Source: Alteromonas naphthalenivorans
GTDB lineage: Bacteria; Pseudomonadota; Gammaproteobacteria; Enterobacterales; Alteromonadaceae
DNA length: 64,000 nt
Assembly: GCF_000213655.1 (NCBI RefSeq)
Contig: NC_015554.1
Span: forward strand, 1,364,001 to 1,428,000
Reading direction: 5' to 3'
Within the stretch, counting starts at the first letter, position 1; each line of letters starts with the position of its first letter. The position numbers and the translations under genes are program-made. Below the pieces are notes generated by a model. It did no database searches. It was not told the origin of the DNA and was given only the letters and a program-made list of their open reading frames with translations. Positions 45,002-55,750 of the stretch are shown here, one piece after another.

Positions 45002-47467
45002 GTGTTGGTCGAAAACAAACAAAGTAATAAAAAGGCAAGGGGTGAGAGGCGCTTCTCATGCAGCGCTATACGGTGGTTCATGGTTGTTGTTATGTCCGCT
45101 GTTTTCGCGACACCTGTGTGGGCAGCGTTACCCACCATTAGTGAATTCACTAAAGAGATGTCCGCCAAAGATGGCCTCATCCCCGTGTATTATGATGATG
45201 AAACTGACAAAGTGTATTTATCGATACCCAACGATGAGCGCCAGTTTTTATTTCAAAGCAGCTTACCTTACGGCTTAGGCTCTAACGATATTGGTTTAGA
45301 TAGAGGCCAGTTAGGGCGCACTCGCTTAATTGCCTTCGAACGCTTTGGCAATAAGCTGATGCTGAAGCAGCTAAATACTAAGTACCGCGCAGCCCATGGT
45401 AGCGCAGCTGAAAAGCAAAGTATTAACGAAGCCTTTGCCAGTTCCGTATTAGCCGGCTTTGTTATAGTGGCAAAGAGCGATAGTGCTAATCTAATCGACT
45501 ACACCCCTTTTTTATTTAGTGATATTCATGGCATCGGTAACCGGCTATCAGCTAAAAAACAAGGCAGCTTTAAAGCAGACAAAAGCCGTAGCGGAGTATA
45601 TTTACCTCGCACAAAGGGGTTTGAGAAAAACACCGAGCTTGAAGCTTTAGTCACGTTTGCTGGCAGCAAGCCGGGTAACTATTTGACAGATGTCGCGCCA
45701 GATGCAGAAAACCTTTCGGTACACCTTCATCATTCATTTGTTGCATTACCTGACGATGGCTATACACCACGGGCTTATCATCCCTACTCAGGTTATTGGA
45801 AATTCCGCTATTTCGATTACTCTACGGCAATTAATGAGCCTACGGAGCAGCGCTTTATTACACGCCACCGTCTCGCCAAGGTATCACCACATGCGCCTAT
45901 GAGCGAAGCGGTTGAACCTATTGTGTATTACCTAGACCCAGGTATTCCAGAACCGGTGATGTCCTCATTAAAAGAAGGCGCCAGCTGGTGGAACCAAGCT
46001 TTCGAAGCGGCAGGTTATAAAAATGCCTTTCAGGTGAAAGTGTTGCCCCAAGATGCCGATCCCATGGATGTCCGTTACAACGTGATTAACTGGGTGCATC
46101 GGGCTACCCGAGGTTGGTCTTATGGTTCGTCCGTGGTCGACCCTCGCACGGGTGAAATTATTAAAGGCCATGTGACGCTGGGCTCACTGCGTGTTCGCCA
46201 AGACTATTTAATCGCACTAGGGCTTACCAGCCCATTTTCTGGTGACAATGCTAGCTCACCTGAACAAGAAGCCATGGCGTTAGATCGCATCAAGCAGCTC
46301 TCTGCCCATGAAGTAGGGCATACCTTGGGCATAGCACACAATTTTGCGGCCAGTGAAAACGACTTGGCTTCCGTGATGGATTATCCACACCCGCGCATTA
46401 CCCTAAAAGGCGATAAAATTAGCCTTGAAGGGGCTTACGATAAGGGCATAGGTGCCTGGGATAAACACGCTATTGTTTATGGCTATCAAGAATTTGGTTC
46501 TCTCAATGAAGAAGCCGAAGGTTTGGCTAAGCAAATTGTTAAAACTCGTAATCAAGGACTGGCATTTAAGTCAGATTCTGATACCCGAAGTTCGCGTCAT
46601 AGTTCGGCAAATGGACACATGTGGGAAAACGGTGCCGATCCGCTAGATGCTTTCGATGAAATCTCTGCGGTCAGACGCCATGCGCTTGAACAACTGGGAA
46701 TGGATACTCTGAAACCCAATGCTAGCTTGTCGTCACTAGAAAATGCATTAGTGCCAATTTATTTGCTTCATCGCTTTCAATTAGAAGCGGTAGCAAAACA
46801 AGTGGGAGGCTTGATTTACGAATACGAGCGTAAGGGCGATTACACCACGCCACAAGGTCAGCAAGACGTTGCACCACAGGTACAGCAACGTGCCATGCAG
46901 CAGCTTATTACTGCCACTACCGTGCCTTATTTAACTATTCCTGAAAGCGTATTAGCACTCATTCCGCCCACTGCGTACGGTGATGATGTTACCCGTGAGC
47001 ATTTTCAGGGAAAAATGGGGCTTATGCTCGACCCAGTATCAGCAGCAGCCTCTGCCAGTGATTTTGCATTGTCATTATTACTACACCCAGAGCGTTTAAA
47101 TCGTTTAGCGTGGCAAAGTAGCCGAACAAAAGCACTCGTGGGTGTGGAAGGGCTAGTACGCCAGATATTAAACGTGCATTGGTATCGCGTTAAACACAAA
47201 CGCGGGGCTAAAGGCGATTTGGTTGCTTCACGTCTACAGTTAGTTGCATTGAATGCCATAATGAAAGCCGTAACAAACCCAGCATTGGCACCAGAAGCTA
47301 AAATGGCGATGCACAGTGCGTTGCTTGAGTTCGATGAATGGCTAGATGATGATAGCGATAGAGACGCTGATGAAGTTTTGCATAAGTACTTCGATACTTA
47401 CTGGAAATCAGGTCATTGGTCTGGGGCGTTTGAAGTGAAGCCGTTACCACCGGGTTCACCTATATAG
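45002..47467 (+). CDS. Secreted zinc metalloprotease, DUF5117/DUF5118 type
   Basis: 821 residues. The GTG start at 45002 has AAAGGA about 8 bases upstream. A long basic N-region leads a signal peptide with a cut after VWA (near residue 40). The zinc motif HEVGHTLGIAH lies near 435 with the metzincin-like HExxHxxGxxH spacing, followed by SVMDYPHPRI, a Met-turn-like SVMDY. The layout matches large bacterial zinc-dependent proteases with DUF5117 before the catalytic domain. Likely periplasmic or outer-membrane-associated. Followed by a terminator. Confidence 0.9.
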   Translation: MLVENKQSNKKARGERRFSCSAIRWFMVVVMSAVFATPVWAALPTISEFTKEMSAKDGLIPVYYDDETDKVYLSIPNDERQFLFQSSLPYGLGSNDIGLDRGQLGRTRLIAFERFGNKLMLKQLNTKYRAAHGSAAEKQSINEAFASSVLAGFVIVAKSDSANLIDYTPFLFSDIHGIGNRLSAKKQGSFKADKSRSGVYLPRTKGFEKNTELEALVTFAGSKPGNYLTDVAPDAENLSVHLHHSFVALPDDGYTPRAYHPYSGYWKFRYFDYSTAINEPTEQRFITRHRLAKVSPHAPMSEAVEPIVYYLDPGIPEPVMSSLKEGASWWNQAFEAAGYKNAFQVKVLPQDADPMDVRYNVINWVHRATRGWSYGSSVVDPRTGEIIKGHVTLGSLRVRQDYLIALGLTSPFSGDNASSPEQEAMALDRIKQLSAHEVGHTLGIAHNFAASENDLASVMDYPHPRITLKGDKISLEGAYDKGIGAWDKHAIVYGYQEFGSLNEEAEGLAKQIVKTRNQGLAFKSDSDTRSSRHSSANGHMWENGADPLDAFDEISAVRRHALEQLGMDTLKPNASLSSLENALVPIYLLHRFQLEAVAKQVGGLIYEYERKGDYTTPQGQQDVAPQVQQRAMQQLITATTVPYLTIPESVLALIPPTAYGDDVTREHFQGKMGLMLDPVSAAASASDFALSLLLHPERLNRLAWQSSRTKALVGVEGLVRQILNVHWYRVKHKRGAKGDLVASRLQLVALNAIMKAVTNPALAPEAKMAMHSALLEFDEWLDDDSDRDADEVLHKYFDTYWKSGHWSGAFEVKPLPPGSPI

Positions 47468-47550
47468 TTTTATTTAAACAACGCTGAAATTTAGGTGTGT
47501 ACTTTTGCTAACGCCTAAAACTCAACAGCTAACACGTAAACATTAATAAA

Positions 47551-47587
47551 AAGCGGTTAACCTAAAACAGGTTAACCGCTTTTTTTT
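47551..47587. terminator. Bidirectional terminator
   Basis: A 12-base perfect stem AAGCGGTTAACC/GGTTAACCGCTT (47551-47562 and 47570-47581) with T and A runs on either side. It separates the metalloprotease from the convergent hybrid kinase. Confidence 0.88.
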
Positions 47588-47672
47588 GTTCCTAGCGTTG
47601 TTTGAGTTTGTGTTCTTAAACTTAAGGTTGTTATTGAGCTTGTTGAGGCTCGGTTTTTTCTAAATGTTAGGC

Positions 47673-50462
47673 TTAAGCTTCTTTTACAAACTGCTCACTT
47701 AATACATGGTACAAATATTCAGGCTTAACGGGTTTTACAATATGCGCATTCATGCCCACGGCGAAGCTTTTTTCTATCTCTGTTTGCATAGCGTGTGCTG
47801 TCATCGCCACAATTGGAACATCTAGCTTTAACTCTTCTCTGATTTTTTGAGCAGCAGTTAACCCGTCCATCACAGGCATTTGCATATCCATCAAGACAAG
47901 ATCGAAAACGTTCTCTTGCTCCAACATTTGCATAGCAATTAAGCCATTTTCTGCAACACTGACCTTGGCCTTAGTATCGGCTAAAAACAGTTTGGCAACT
48001 TTGCGATTTATCGCATCATCTTCTACCAAAAGGATATTTTTATCAGAAAAATCGGGTGGCGCTTTAGCTTCACTTTCTAACGATGCCATTTGAGGTTTGC
48101 CCCGAGTAGACATTCTCAGTAAGCAATTCTGCAACGAGCTGCTATTAACCGGTTTCTGTAGATAGTACTCTACGCCCACTGGTCGCCCGAGGGTTTTAAG
48201 TGATTCAATATCATAAGCTGACAACATCGCAATATTAGGCTTACCTTGACTGAACTCCTGATTAATAATTGAGGCTAACTCGATGCCATCAATGTCCGCC
48301 ATTTTCCAATCAATAATGATTAAATCATACGGTACATTACTTGCCACAGCGGTACGCAGGTACATAAGCGCTTCTTTACCACCAGTGGCCAAATCTGGGT
48401 TGATATTGATGCGCAGTAACGCTTCCGCTATTGCTTGTCTTGAAAGCATAGTGTCGTCAACCACCAACACTTTTAGGTCGGATAACGTTAGGTTTCCTAA
48501 CGTAGTGGGTTGTGGCAGTTGATTATGCTGCTCAACTAACACAGTGAAAAAGAAAGTAGCGCCTTGACCAAGCTTACTCTCTACCCATATTTCCCCGCCC
48601 ATTAGCGAAACAAGGTGCTTACAAATTGATAAGCCCAACCCCGTTCCGCCATATTTACGGGTAATGGATTCATCAGCTTGCGTAAAGGCATCGAACAGTG
48701 ATTCTATCTGATTTGTTGAAAGGCCAATTCCCGTATCTTTTACTGAGAACTCAAGTAAAACGCCGTGTTCAGAGTATTTTTTATTAACCGATACGAACAC
48801 CATTCCTTCGTCAGTAAACTTAATGGCATTGCTTAGCAGATTATTCAGCACTTGCTCAATACGCAGGGCATCACCAGAGACTTGAAGGGGAACGTCCCTT
48901 GCCACGTACTGTAACAATTCAATACGCTTCTCTTTAGCATTTATCCCGTGTAACCGAATGACTTGCTCGACCAGCTTGTCGAGTTCAAAAACCTCAGATT
49001 CAATATTAAGTTTTCCCGCTTCAATTTTTGAAAAATCTAGCACATCGTTAATTACCCCTAGTAGGGTTTGTGACGACTGTTCAATTTGGGATAGGTTGGT
49101 TTTTTGTTCTTCATTAACAACAGATTTTTGCGTTAGCTTTGTAAGCCCCACTATGGCGTTCACTGGTGTTCTAATTTCGTGGCTCATACGGGCTAAAAAT
49201 TCTGATTTCGCGTCGGTGGCATTTTGTAGGTTTAACGCAAGCTCCCGCAATTCTCGCTTCTGTTTAAGCGTAATAACAAACATAAAAAATAAAAGAATAG
49301 CGACGCAGCAAATCGTGACAATGATGTACACCTGAAACGTACTATTTTGTTCTGACAGTTGTTGACTAAGTTCTAATTCAGTAATTTTTTGTATCTTTTG
49401 ATCGGTTTCTAAACGGGCTCTGTTAAACGCTAGTTGCTCCGATTGGCGGGTATCAAAGACCTGCTGCTTCAATTCTGAATGTTGCAAAAGAAATTGATAG
49501 GCATCGCGATATTGGCCCTTAAGTAGCGCAATGTTGGCTTGCATCTTTAAGCCTTCATACTGATATTCAGTAATGTCTAAATCTTGTGCAATGGATAAGA
49601 ACTTCAAAACCGTTTGGGCGGCTTCATCAATGCGTTCTAATTTGAGTAAAACCTCAGACTGCAATGCAAGTCCCGCTAGCTCACGTTGGCGTTGCTTCCC
49701 AGCAATTGCATGCTCGATAATATTTTTAGTAACCGCAAGCGCTTCTTCATGGTTACCTAATTGCAGGTAAGTTTTTGCCAAATAGAAATTCAAGATAGGC
49801 GCGAATTTGTCGGGGTTAGTATTTACACGGTCAATCAATGACTTCGCTTGCTCTATTTCTCCCTTAGCCAGTAGGCCAGACACAATGAAACCGTAGCCTT
49901 GTTCTTCATAATAGGTGTTGCCGCGTTTAATTGATTCGGCTACTAGTTGTTCACCTGTGTTTATTAAGTTATCGGCCCATTGATTCGATTTAGAATACAA
50001 ATTTCCGATGGCTTGCAACGTGTTTTGTATGTAGCTGGTGTCTAACGACTGATGAATACTCAGGCTATTAAGCAGTAACTCTAGAGATTCACCATATAAA
50101 TCAAAGAAATAAGTGATTATTCCTTGTCGCCTTAACGCTTCGGCAAGTTGCAATTGGTTATTAGCTTCTGTGGCTAGTTTTTTTGCCTGGGTGGCCATTT
50201 CATAAGCCAGCTTATAATTACCCTCAAGAATATACGAATGACTTTTTAGGTTAAGCAAGTGAGCTTCATAGGCTGGAAGGTCTTTGTCTGCTAGATACTT
50301 TTCGGCTTGATTAAGGAGTTTCTTTGCGAGCGTGGGGTTAACAAATACATTCTTATCGGCAGTTTGCAATACCTTCTCAATATCGACAGTTGCGCCTTGA
50401 GAAAACACAGAAAAACTGGGCAGTGCTAAAAGCACTACCCACAAAAGACACCACAATCTCAT
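47673..50462 (-). CDS. TPR hybrid sensor histidine kinase, two receivers
   Basis: 929 residues. A signal peptide (1-22) leads a periplasmic helical TPR-like region (about 25-340), a coiled coil and one membrane helix (near 376-396). A HisKA domain follows with the His in [14 protein letters not shown] (near 425), then HATPase_c ([20 protein letters not shown]), a receiver from about 660 ([12 protein letters not shown]) and a second from about 807 ([11 protein letters not shown]). No output domain, so phosphate must pass to another protein. Its start is 29 bases after the borosin-like precursor stop on the same strand, which suggests cotranscription and a link in function. Confidence 0.92.
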   Translation of the reverse strand: MRLWCLLWVVLLALPSFSVFSQGATVDIEKVLQTADKNVFVNPTLAKKLLNQAEKYLADKDLPAYEAHLLNLKSHSYILEGNYKLAYEMATQAKKLATEANNQLQLAEALRRQGIITYFFDLYGESLELLLNSLSIHQSLDTSYIQNTLQAIGNLYSKSNQWADNLINTGEQLVAESIKRGNTYYEEQGYGFIVSGLLAKGEIEQAKSLIDRVNTNPDKFAPILNFYLAKTYLQLGNHEEALAVTKNIIEHAIAGKQRQRELAGLALQSEVLLKLERIDEAAQTVLKFLSIAQDLDITEYQYEGLKMQANIALLKGQYRDAYQFLLQHSELKQQVFDTRQSEQLAFNRARLETDQKIQKITELELSQQLSEQNSTFQVYIIVTICCVAILLFFMFVITLKQKRELRELALNLQNATDAKSEFLARMSHEIRTPVNAIVGLTKLTQKSVVNEEQKTNLSQIEQSSQTLLGVINDVLDFSKIEAGKLNIESEVFELDKLVEQVIRLHGINAKEKRIELLQYVARDVPLQVSGDALRIEQVLNNLLSNAIKFTDEGMVFVSVNKKYSEHGVLLEFSVKDTGIGLSTNQIESLFDAFTQADESITRKYGGTGLGLSICKHLVSLMGGEIWVESKLGQGATFFFTVLVEQHNQLPQPTTLGNLTLSDLKVLVVDDTMLSRQAIAEALLRININPDLATGGKEALMYLRTAVASNVPYDLIIIDWKMADIDGIELASIINQEFSQGKPNIAMLSAYDIESLKTLGRPVGVEYYLQKPVNSSSLQNCLLRMSTRGKPQMASLESEAKAPPDFSDKNILLVEDDAINRKVAKLFLADTKAKVSVAENGLIAMQMLEQENVFDLVLMDMQMPVMDGLTAAQKIREELKLDVPIVAMTAHAMQTEIEKSFAVGMNAHIVKPVKPEYLYHVLSEQFVKEA

Positions 50463-50491
50463 AAAATTAAATCCATATAGCCAGTATCAAC

Positions 50492-50701
50492 TTATTTAGA
50501 GTGACTGATTTCTAAGTTGTCTGCGCCTTCAGCTTCACATCGGTTTTTTATCGCTGCAACATCGTTTTTTGCGCATATTTGGACATCTTCGTCAGATAGA
50601 CCAAAAGCTTCAGCAGTCCCCTTAGGATCGCTGACATACTGTTGTTTCAACTTTTCATCTTTATCCATAGCAATCAAAAACTTTACTAACAAATCGTTCA
50701 T
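50492..50701 (-). CDS. Split-borosin precursor peptide, candidate
   Basis: A 69-residue peptide with a good ribosome site (AAAGGA, 8 bases before the ATG). Residues 1-48 form helices of the borosin-binding-domain type (LLVKFLIAMDKDEKLKQQYV, then SDPKGTAEAFGLSDEDVQ), like the leader of Shewanella SonA. The C-terminal nine residues, DNLEISHSK, sit where the N-methylated core of SonA-type substrates lies. The gene is 39 bases after a borosin-type N-methyltransferase on the same strand. No protease or exporter is adjacent. Assignment comes from neighbour and pattern; the methylated residues cannot be named. Confidence 0.82.
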   Translation of the reverse strand: MNDLLVKFLIAMDKDEKLKQQYVSDPKGTAEAFGLSDEDVQICAKNDVAAIKNRCEAEGADNLEISHSK

Positions 50702-50740
50702 TTTTTATTCCTTTATTTTATGTAGTTAGAAACTTACGTT

Positions 50741-51550
50741 TTAGCCAAACAACTTTTGTTCAAAAAGGGCAGGGGTTAAATCTAGTTCTGCCATCGATTT
50801 CATATCAAAATCTGGTAATCCTTTAGAAGGGATAACCAACGTAGTGATAGGTTTTGGTATTACTGCCGCTAAGTCTTTTAGTTCAAGGTATTCTATTCGG
50901 GGAGCCGCAATGGGAATGGTAGAGGCTTCATAAACTATAATGGTGTGCTCAGGAGAAAAATATTTCAACAATTCGTTTCTTAACTGCGTTAAGCCTGGGT
51001 GAGCGGTACGGTGTTTGTTATGTGTGAAATCGGCGATACTGCCAATCTGCCAGATAATCTGCATCATATGAGGGTCTAAGGTGTATTGTCTTAGCAGAAA
51101 CTGAGTCGCCTCATACGACTGACATCCATAATGTGCAGGATCTAGCCCTAAATCAGCAACCAAGCAGTCTTCAGCAGAAATCCCCGGTAGCATCTCGGCA
51201 TTATAACCTTCTTCTTTTAGTTGTTTGATGGCCTCATGTGAGGGATTTACAAATACCCCAGGGTGACCATAAAACGCCGCCACCACCTTTTTTCCTGCCT
51301 TGACTTCATCAACAATGCGTTGCGTCATTTTTTGGTAGGTGAGTGCCCGAGACTTGCCTTGCTCGTAAAGGTGGCGTAAACACACCACATTCGAGTTAAT
51401 CATTTGCAGATTGATTAGCGCCGACTGTGTTACAACGCTCAATACGATATCAGCTGTTTTAAGTAGGCTTTCCGTAATTAAGGTCATTTGGCCAGATACA
51501 GTAATACCTGTACCTACAACTACCAAAGATCCTTTTTTATCTACGTTCAT
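50741..51550 (-). CDS. Borosin alpha-N-methyltransferase, split type
   Basis: 269 residues from the ATG at 51550, with AAAGGG 5 bases upstream; an ATG 5 codons earlier lacks a site. The tetrapyrrole-methylase fold is seen in VVVGTGITVSGQMTL (N-terminus), FYGHPGVFVNPSHEA (93-107), MLPGISAEDCLVADLGLDP (120-138) and YGCQSYEAT. Tyr62, Arg68 and Tyr72 in LYEQGKSRALTYQKM match the OphMA/SonM catalytic helix. It should move methyl from SAM to backbone amides of a separate peptide. Fungal borosin enzymes carry their substrate fused at the C-terminus; here the protein ends after the clasp region and the substrate is the next gene. Confidence 0.9.
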   Translation of the reverse strand: MNVDKKGSLVVVGTGITVSGQMTLITESLLKTADIVLSVVTQSALINLQMINSNVVCLRHLYEQGKSRALTYQKMTQRIVDEVKAGKKVVAAFYGHPGVFVNPSHEAIKQLKEEGYNAEMLPGISAEDCLVADLGLDPAHYGCQSYEATQFLLRQYTLDPHMMQIIWQIGSIADFTHNKHRTAHPGLTQLRNELLKYFSPEHTIIVYEASTIPIAAPRIEYLELKDLAAVIPKPITTLVIPSKGLPDFDMKSMAELDLTPALFEQKLFG

Positions 51551-51838
51551 TTCATCCCTTTCCATTGAAATTTGGCTATGTATAGCCTTTATTGAATATA
51601 AAGGAAAATATACCCATTGTTAATTACTTTGTCATAATAACCGATATGGTTTCGAAGTTGTGAACGAGGGCCTATCAATAAATATTGATAAACTATCGTT
51701 GGTGGCCAGGATATGTATCTAAAACAGGGTTATTTCAAAGCGCTTTATCGCCCAATTTAAAAATGATATTGTACTCAAAGAGAACTAAATATTGTATACC
51801 AAATTGGTAAATAACGTTAGTTAATTTAGGGGCTTACA

Positions 51839-52138
51839 ATGATTACACACCATGGTGTGACGATAACCGGTTCAGTTACAAGAAGCGCAGCTTTATGGTT
51901 AGTGGCACTGGGCGCATTATCCACACTGTCTGCTTGTACTTTTAGTCACGATCCTAGTGCCAAAGCCGAGAAGTCAGTTTGTGTAGCAGTTTTAACGAAT
52001 TCACTCAATTGCGAAAATGAACCACTGGCTTATAACGAAACCAATCCTCATAGTGAATTTGACCAGCAAATGCTTCCGGTCAATCAGCGTGAAGGCATGC
52101 TTGAAAGTGAGTTCGAAGATAACAGACGTAATCGATAG
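51839..52138 (+). CDS. Small lipoprotein, unknown
   Basis: 99 residues. A hydrophobic stretch ends in a lipobox (ALSTLSAC, cysteine near 33), then a short acidic, Asn-rich mature part with no known domain. TAGGGGC lies before the ATG. Divergent from the borosin genes across 288 bases, so the two may share a control region. No function can be given. Confidence 0.6.
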   Translation: MITHHGVTITGSVTRSAALWLVALGALSTLSACTFSHDPSAKAEKSVCVAVLTNSLNCENEPLAYNETNPHSEFDQQMLPVNQREGMLESEFEDNRRNR

Positions 52139-52206
52139 CGCTAATACCGCGTTGCCTTTATCTTTTGATAACATGCAACGCGCTGGGTTAATGTTCAATA
52201 ATCTAC

Positions 52207-52671
52207 TTATGGCTGATAAGGTAGTGAGGATTGATGCAAAATGATACGCACCTTGCCATCGTCACATTGCTTAAAGACAAAGCTTTTATTCACAAAAATG
52301 TGACTGTCGTCATCCCCAATAAAGTGAACATTACACTGCACAATGGCTAATTCGCCGTTAAGAATAAAGTCTTCTTTGCTGTACCATACTTTCACCCAAG
52401 GCTTGAGCTTAAAACCATTGTCGTTGGGGTAATCGCTGTTTCCACCCACAAAATATGATAGCGCGCCTTCTTTCGTAGGGCGGAACGTTTGCTGACCAAA
52501 CGTCAAGGTAGGTTTAAACAAAACATGACCATTGTCATAATCGTAGCTGTCAGAGAGCACCTGAAGAGAGAACGCTTGCACGTCTCCACCTTCGGTATGT
52601 ACTTTCCCAACTTTTACAACATTGTCGCACCACGTTTGTAGCGCAGTATGCACCATCTCTTTAGTAAACAT
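52207..52671 (-). CDS. NTF2/SnoaL-like protein, 154 aa
   Basis: A soluble protein with a helical N-terminus (MVHTALQTWCDNVVKVGKVH), strands of an alpha+beta cone and KPWVKVWYS, like the SnoaL/NTF2 superfamily. It ends with HQSSLPYQ, a phrase common in calcium/calmodulin-dependent-kinase-association-type SnoaL proteins, and databases sometimes label relatives phosphoribosyl-AMP cyclohydrolase. No catalytic set is clear. Alone between the lipoprotein and the SDR gene. Confidence 0.7.
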   Translation of the reverse strand: MFTKEMVHTALQTWCDNVVKVGKVHTEGGDVQAFSLQVLSDSYDYDNGHVLFKPTLTFGQQTFRPTKEGALSYFVGGNSDYPNDNGFKLKPWVKVWYSKEDFILNGELAIVQCNVHFIGDDDSHIFVNKSFVFKQCDDGKVRIILHQSSLPYQP

Positions 52672-52995
52672 AATGTATACCTCTCTTTTAGAATATCGTT
52701 GAGTTGGTTTTAAAGCTGGTTACCAAATTTTAAAACGGTTTCGTCTTTTGCGCAAAACGCCAGCAACGTTTCTGCACGTTGTAAAAATATAAACGAAACA
52801 CATAAATGCGTTAAAAAACAGATACTGTAATACAAATTGCGATTTTTGTTATGTGATATCATCACGCTTGTAGCTTAAATAATTGGCTATAGTTAGCAAT
52901 AATATTTGGAGATAGCTTTTATCTATCAAGGAGAAATTCACTCGAATTTTTTACTGCGTATTAATCGCATAAATGTAGTCTGTGATTATTCTAAC
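52672..52995. other. 324-base intergenic region
   Basis: AT-rich DNA between two minus-strand genes. It should hold the promoter of the NTF2-like gene. I see no gene, repeat or clear terminator. Confidence 0.4.
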
Positions 52996-53727
52996 TTATC
53001 TACCACCCGCAATATCAATAAATGAACCTGTAACGTAAGATGCTTCATCTGATAATAACCATGCGATAGCATCTGCTACTTCCTGTGTATTGCCTCCGCG
53101 TCCCATCGGAATTTGTGAGCTTAGGCGATTTACGCGATCTGGCTCACCTCCGTCTGCATGTATATCGGTGGCAATAAAGCCTGGGCGCACGCTATTGACT
53201 CTAATATTTTGGCTAGCAAGCTCTAATGACATTCCGGTAGTAAGCGTATCCATAGCACCTTTCGATGCAGCATAGTCTACGTATTCAAACGGGGCTCCTG
53301 TTCGAGATGCAACAGAAGAAACGTTCACAATGGCGCCATCATATTGAACTTGTTTCACAAAAGCTTTCGAGCAAAGAAAAGCGCTTAGTACATTAATAGT
53401 CAGAATTGTTGTGAAGCGCTCGGCACTAATTTCTGAAAATGCAGTTTTTGTAAAAAGCACACCTACATTGTTCACCAGATGCGTAACGGTGCCGAACTCA
53501 GCGTTAACCTTGTTAAACATGCTTTGAACTTCTGCCTCTTCTGAGACATCCGCTTTATGAGTAATTGCAACGCCGCCACTGGTGTTAATTGAAGTGCATA
53601 AAGCTTTCGCAAGCTTTTCATTTTTCAGGTAGTTGATGCAAACATGGTAACCCTTTTTAGATAGCGTAAAAGCGGTAGCGGCACCAATACCCCTACTAGC
53701 CCCCGTTATAATCGCAACTTTTTTCAA
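52996..53727 (-). CDS. SDR-family NAD(P)-dependent oxidoreductase
   Basis: 243 residues of classical short-chain dehydrogenase. The cofactor motif TGASRGIGAATA is at the N-terminus, NNVGVLF follows, and the catalytic set is Ser in VNVSSVAS and YAASKGA (Tyr and Lys). RPGFIATDIH and SYVTGSFIDIAGGR close the fold. Cytoplasmic. The nearest group is the FabG-like glucose/3-oxoacyl reductase class, and the substrate is unknown. No operon partner. Confidence 0.92.
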   Translation of the reverse strand: MKKVAIITGASRGIGAATAFTLSKKGYHVCINYLKNEKLAKALCTSINTSGGVAITHKADVSEEAEVQSMFNKVNAEFGTVTHLVNNVGVLFTKTAFSEISAERFTTILTINVLSAFLCSKAFVKQVQYDGAIVNVSSVASRTGAPFEYVDYAASKGAMDTLTTGMSLELASQNIRVNSVRPGFIATDIHADGGEPDRVNRLSSQIPMGRGGNTQEVADAIAWLLSDEASYVTGSFIDIAGGR

Positions 53728-54496
53728 CTTTCAGTCCCTGTTTGTCTAGCTCGCCACTGTAGCGTATTTGAATTGGATTGAACCAACCCTAGGTCGATTT
53801 AGAGAATTATTCTTTATTGTTTGCCGGCGATGCTGTTTACAAAGTGTTTATACAAGTCTTCTGAGGCGTTAAGCATCTTGTAATCTAACAGATGGCCTAG
53901 TTTTGGGTAATCAATATGCTTACAACGAGACCGTTCATTTTCTATCATACGTTGGCAGATTGAAGCCGCCATAGAAGAGGACGGCCATATTTCATCCATT
54001 CCCCCCGAATAAAGCACAACATTTCCGCGAATATTTTCAACAGGGATTGTCGCACTTCCTCCATCCGTTCTATTTTGTAAAGATTGGGTATATAGGTCTA
54101 ACAACCCTTCAACAGGTCCGGTTGGATTGAAGGCAACAAAGGGTAATCCCTTTTGGTTGTGACTCCAGCTTGAGCCAGGTACCGTTTGCCAATCATCTAG
54201 AATGCCTGCCCACACCACTGAGCTTGGTGCAATCGCGATTACACGATCAAATACAGTGTCGCGGGACGCAAGCAGCAACGCCAACTCGGCGCCTTTAGAC
54301 CATCCGATGAGCGTGATATGTTTTCGCGCAGGGTGTTTTTGTTTTAGCCAAGCTGTCGCTTTTTCGAAATAGGAGAGGGGAATTTCTTCTAATTCTTTGG
54401 GAAGCATATCGGCTTTGAAATAAGCAATGGCTAACGTAGGGTGACCATTATTGGCGATGACCTTAGCAAGCTTCGTAGGAATGCCGCCCTCTGAAC

Positions 54497-55750
54497 CAGG
54501 GTGAGATCGTGAATATTTATTGACCAGTTGGCGGAAACTAAACGATCAGTTTGACGATCCGGTTTAGTCGTGATCTTATACTCTCTTTTTGGGGAGTAAA
54601 ACCATGTATATCGAAGCCTTCACCACCCACTTTGGGGAATTATCTGACACGCGTCAATCAGCAAAAGTGACCTATCCACTTGAGGATATTTTGTTTATCA
54701 CCTTGTGTGGTGTCGTCGCTGGAGCCGAAGGGTGGAGCGATATCCGGGACTATGCCGACGGTCATATTGGCTGGTTCCAACAACATGGTTACTTGCGCGA
54801 TGGCGTCCCCGTTGATGACACTATTGCCCGTACCATTTCGCGTATCGACCCAGAGCAGTTTAGAGTTTGCTTTATCAACTGGATGCAGGCTGTACATGAA
54901 AGCACCGAAGGACAATTGATTGCGATTGACGGTAAAACGCTGCGAAGCTCCTACCAGCGCGGTGACCGCCAATCAACGATACACATGGTCAACGCGTTTG
55001 CCTGCACCAATAAAGTCGTTTTAGGTCAAGGTTAAAACCTCAGAGAAGTCGAACGAAATTACAGCGATCCCTGAGCTTATTCAGTTACTTGATGTTCAGG
55101 ACACCTTGGTATCAATTGATGCTATGGGCTGCCAGACCAGCATCGCAGAGCAAATAGTCGAGCAAGGTGGTGATTACCTGTTCACACTCAAAAGCAATCA
55201 GGGCAAGCTCTGTAAAGCAGTCGAGGATGCGTTTACTGAGACGACGGGAAGCACCACTTGGTGGCTTAACCTTCGAGACAAAAGCGGGGTCGCATAGAAG
55301 CCCGGACATACCATGTGTTAAGTGCTGATGACGTGAGCAAAGCGTCCCGCAATGGCCTGAGTTAAAGACGCTTGGCATGAGCATGAGCTTCCGCCAACAA
55401 CAAGGCAAAGCACCTGAACTGACATATCGCTACCATATCAGCTCCGCACCATTAAGTGAGAAGCAACTAGCCGAAGCAGTACGTTCTCACTGGGCTGTAG
55501 AGAACAGCTTGCATTGGGTACTGGATGTCAGCATGGGTGAAGACGACTGCCAGATACACCAGAATCACGGTGCCGAAAACTGGTCGATGCTACGCCATTT
55601 AGCGCTAAACATGTTGCGGGCAGAGTCATCAAAAGGCAGCATACCCGCCAAGCAAAAACGGGCTTGGATGAAAGCCAGCTATCTGGAAGCTGTGCTAACT
55701 GCGGGTTTTAGTGGCATGATTAATTAGTGAGCACTCATGCGGTTGCCCTG
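54497..55750 (+). mobile_element. ISAs1-family insertion sequence, copy A
   Basis: 1254 bases. Ends are CAGGGTGAG (left) and GCCCTG (right), the CAGGG...CCCTG termini usual for ISAs1. A 10-base target duplication CCCTCTGAAC flanks it in direct orientation (54487-54496 and 55751-55760). It splits the thioesterase-like gene. Its transposase frame is broken by one-base indels. Copy B lies 250 bases further, inverted. Confidence 0.93.
54604..55727 (+). pseudogene. ISAs1-family transposase, frameshifted (copy A)
   Basis: Read from the ATG at 54604 (GGGGAG upstream). The N-terminal 140-odd residues match copy B exactly, including IAIDGKTL with the first catalytic Asp. Three one-base insertions follow, near 55031, 55241 and 55282, with a one-base deletion near 55346. 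The C-terminus reaches a normal family end (KASYLEAVLT), unlike copy B. With these corrected it would be a DDE enzyme of about 370 residues. Confidence 0.88.

Noticed and set aside
50741..51550. Reading the methyltransferase as a uroporphyrin or cobalamin enzyme
   Set aside because: The borosin motifs and catalytic Tyr-Arg-Tyr pattern fit better, no tetrapyrrole gene is near, and a precursor-like peptide is adjacent.
54658..54972. Long antisense frames in both IS copies
   Set aside because: They are the same in both copies because the DNA is identical, and they lie opposite the conserved transposase.
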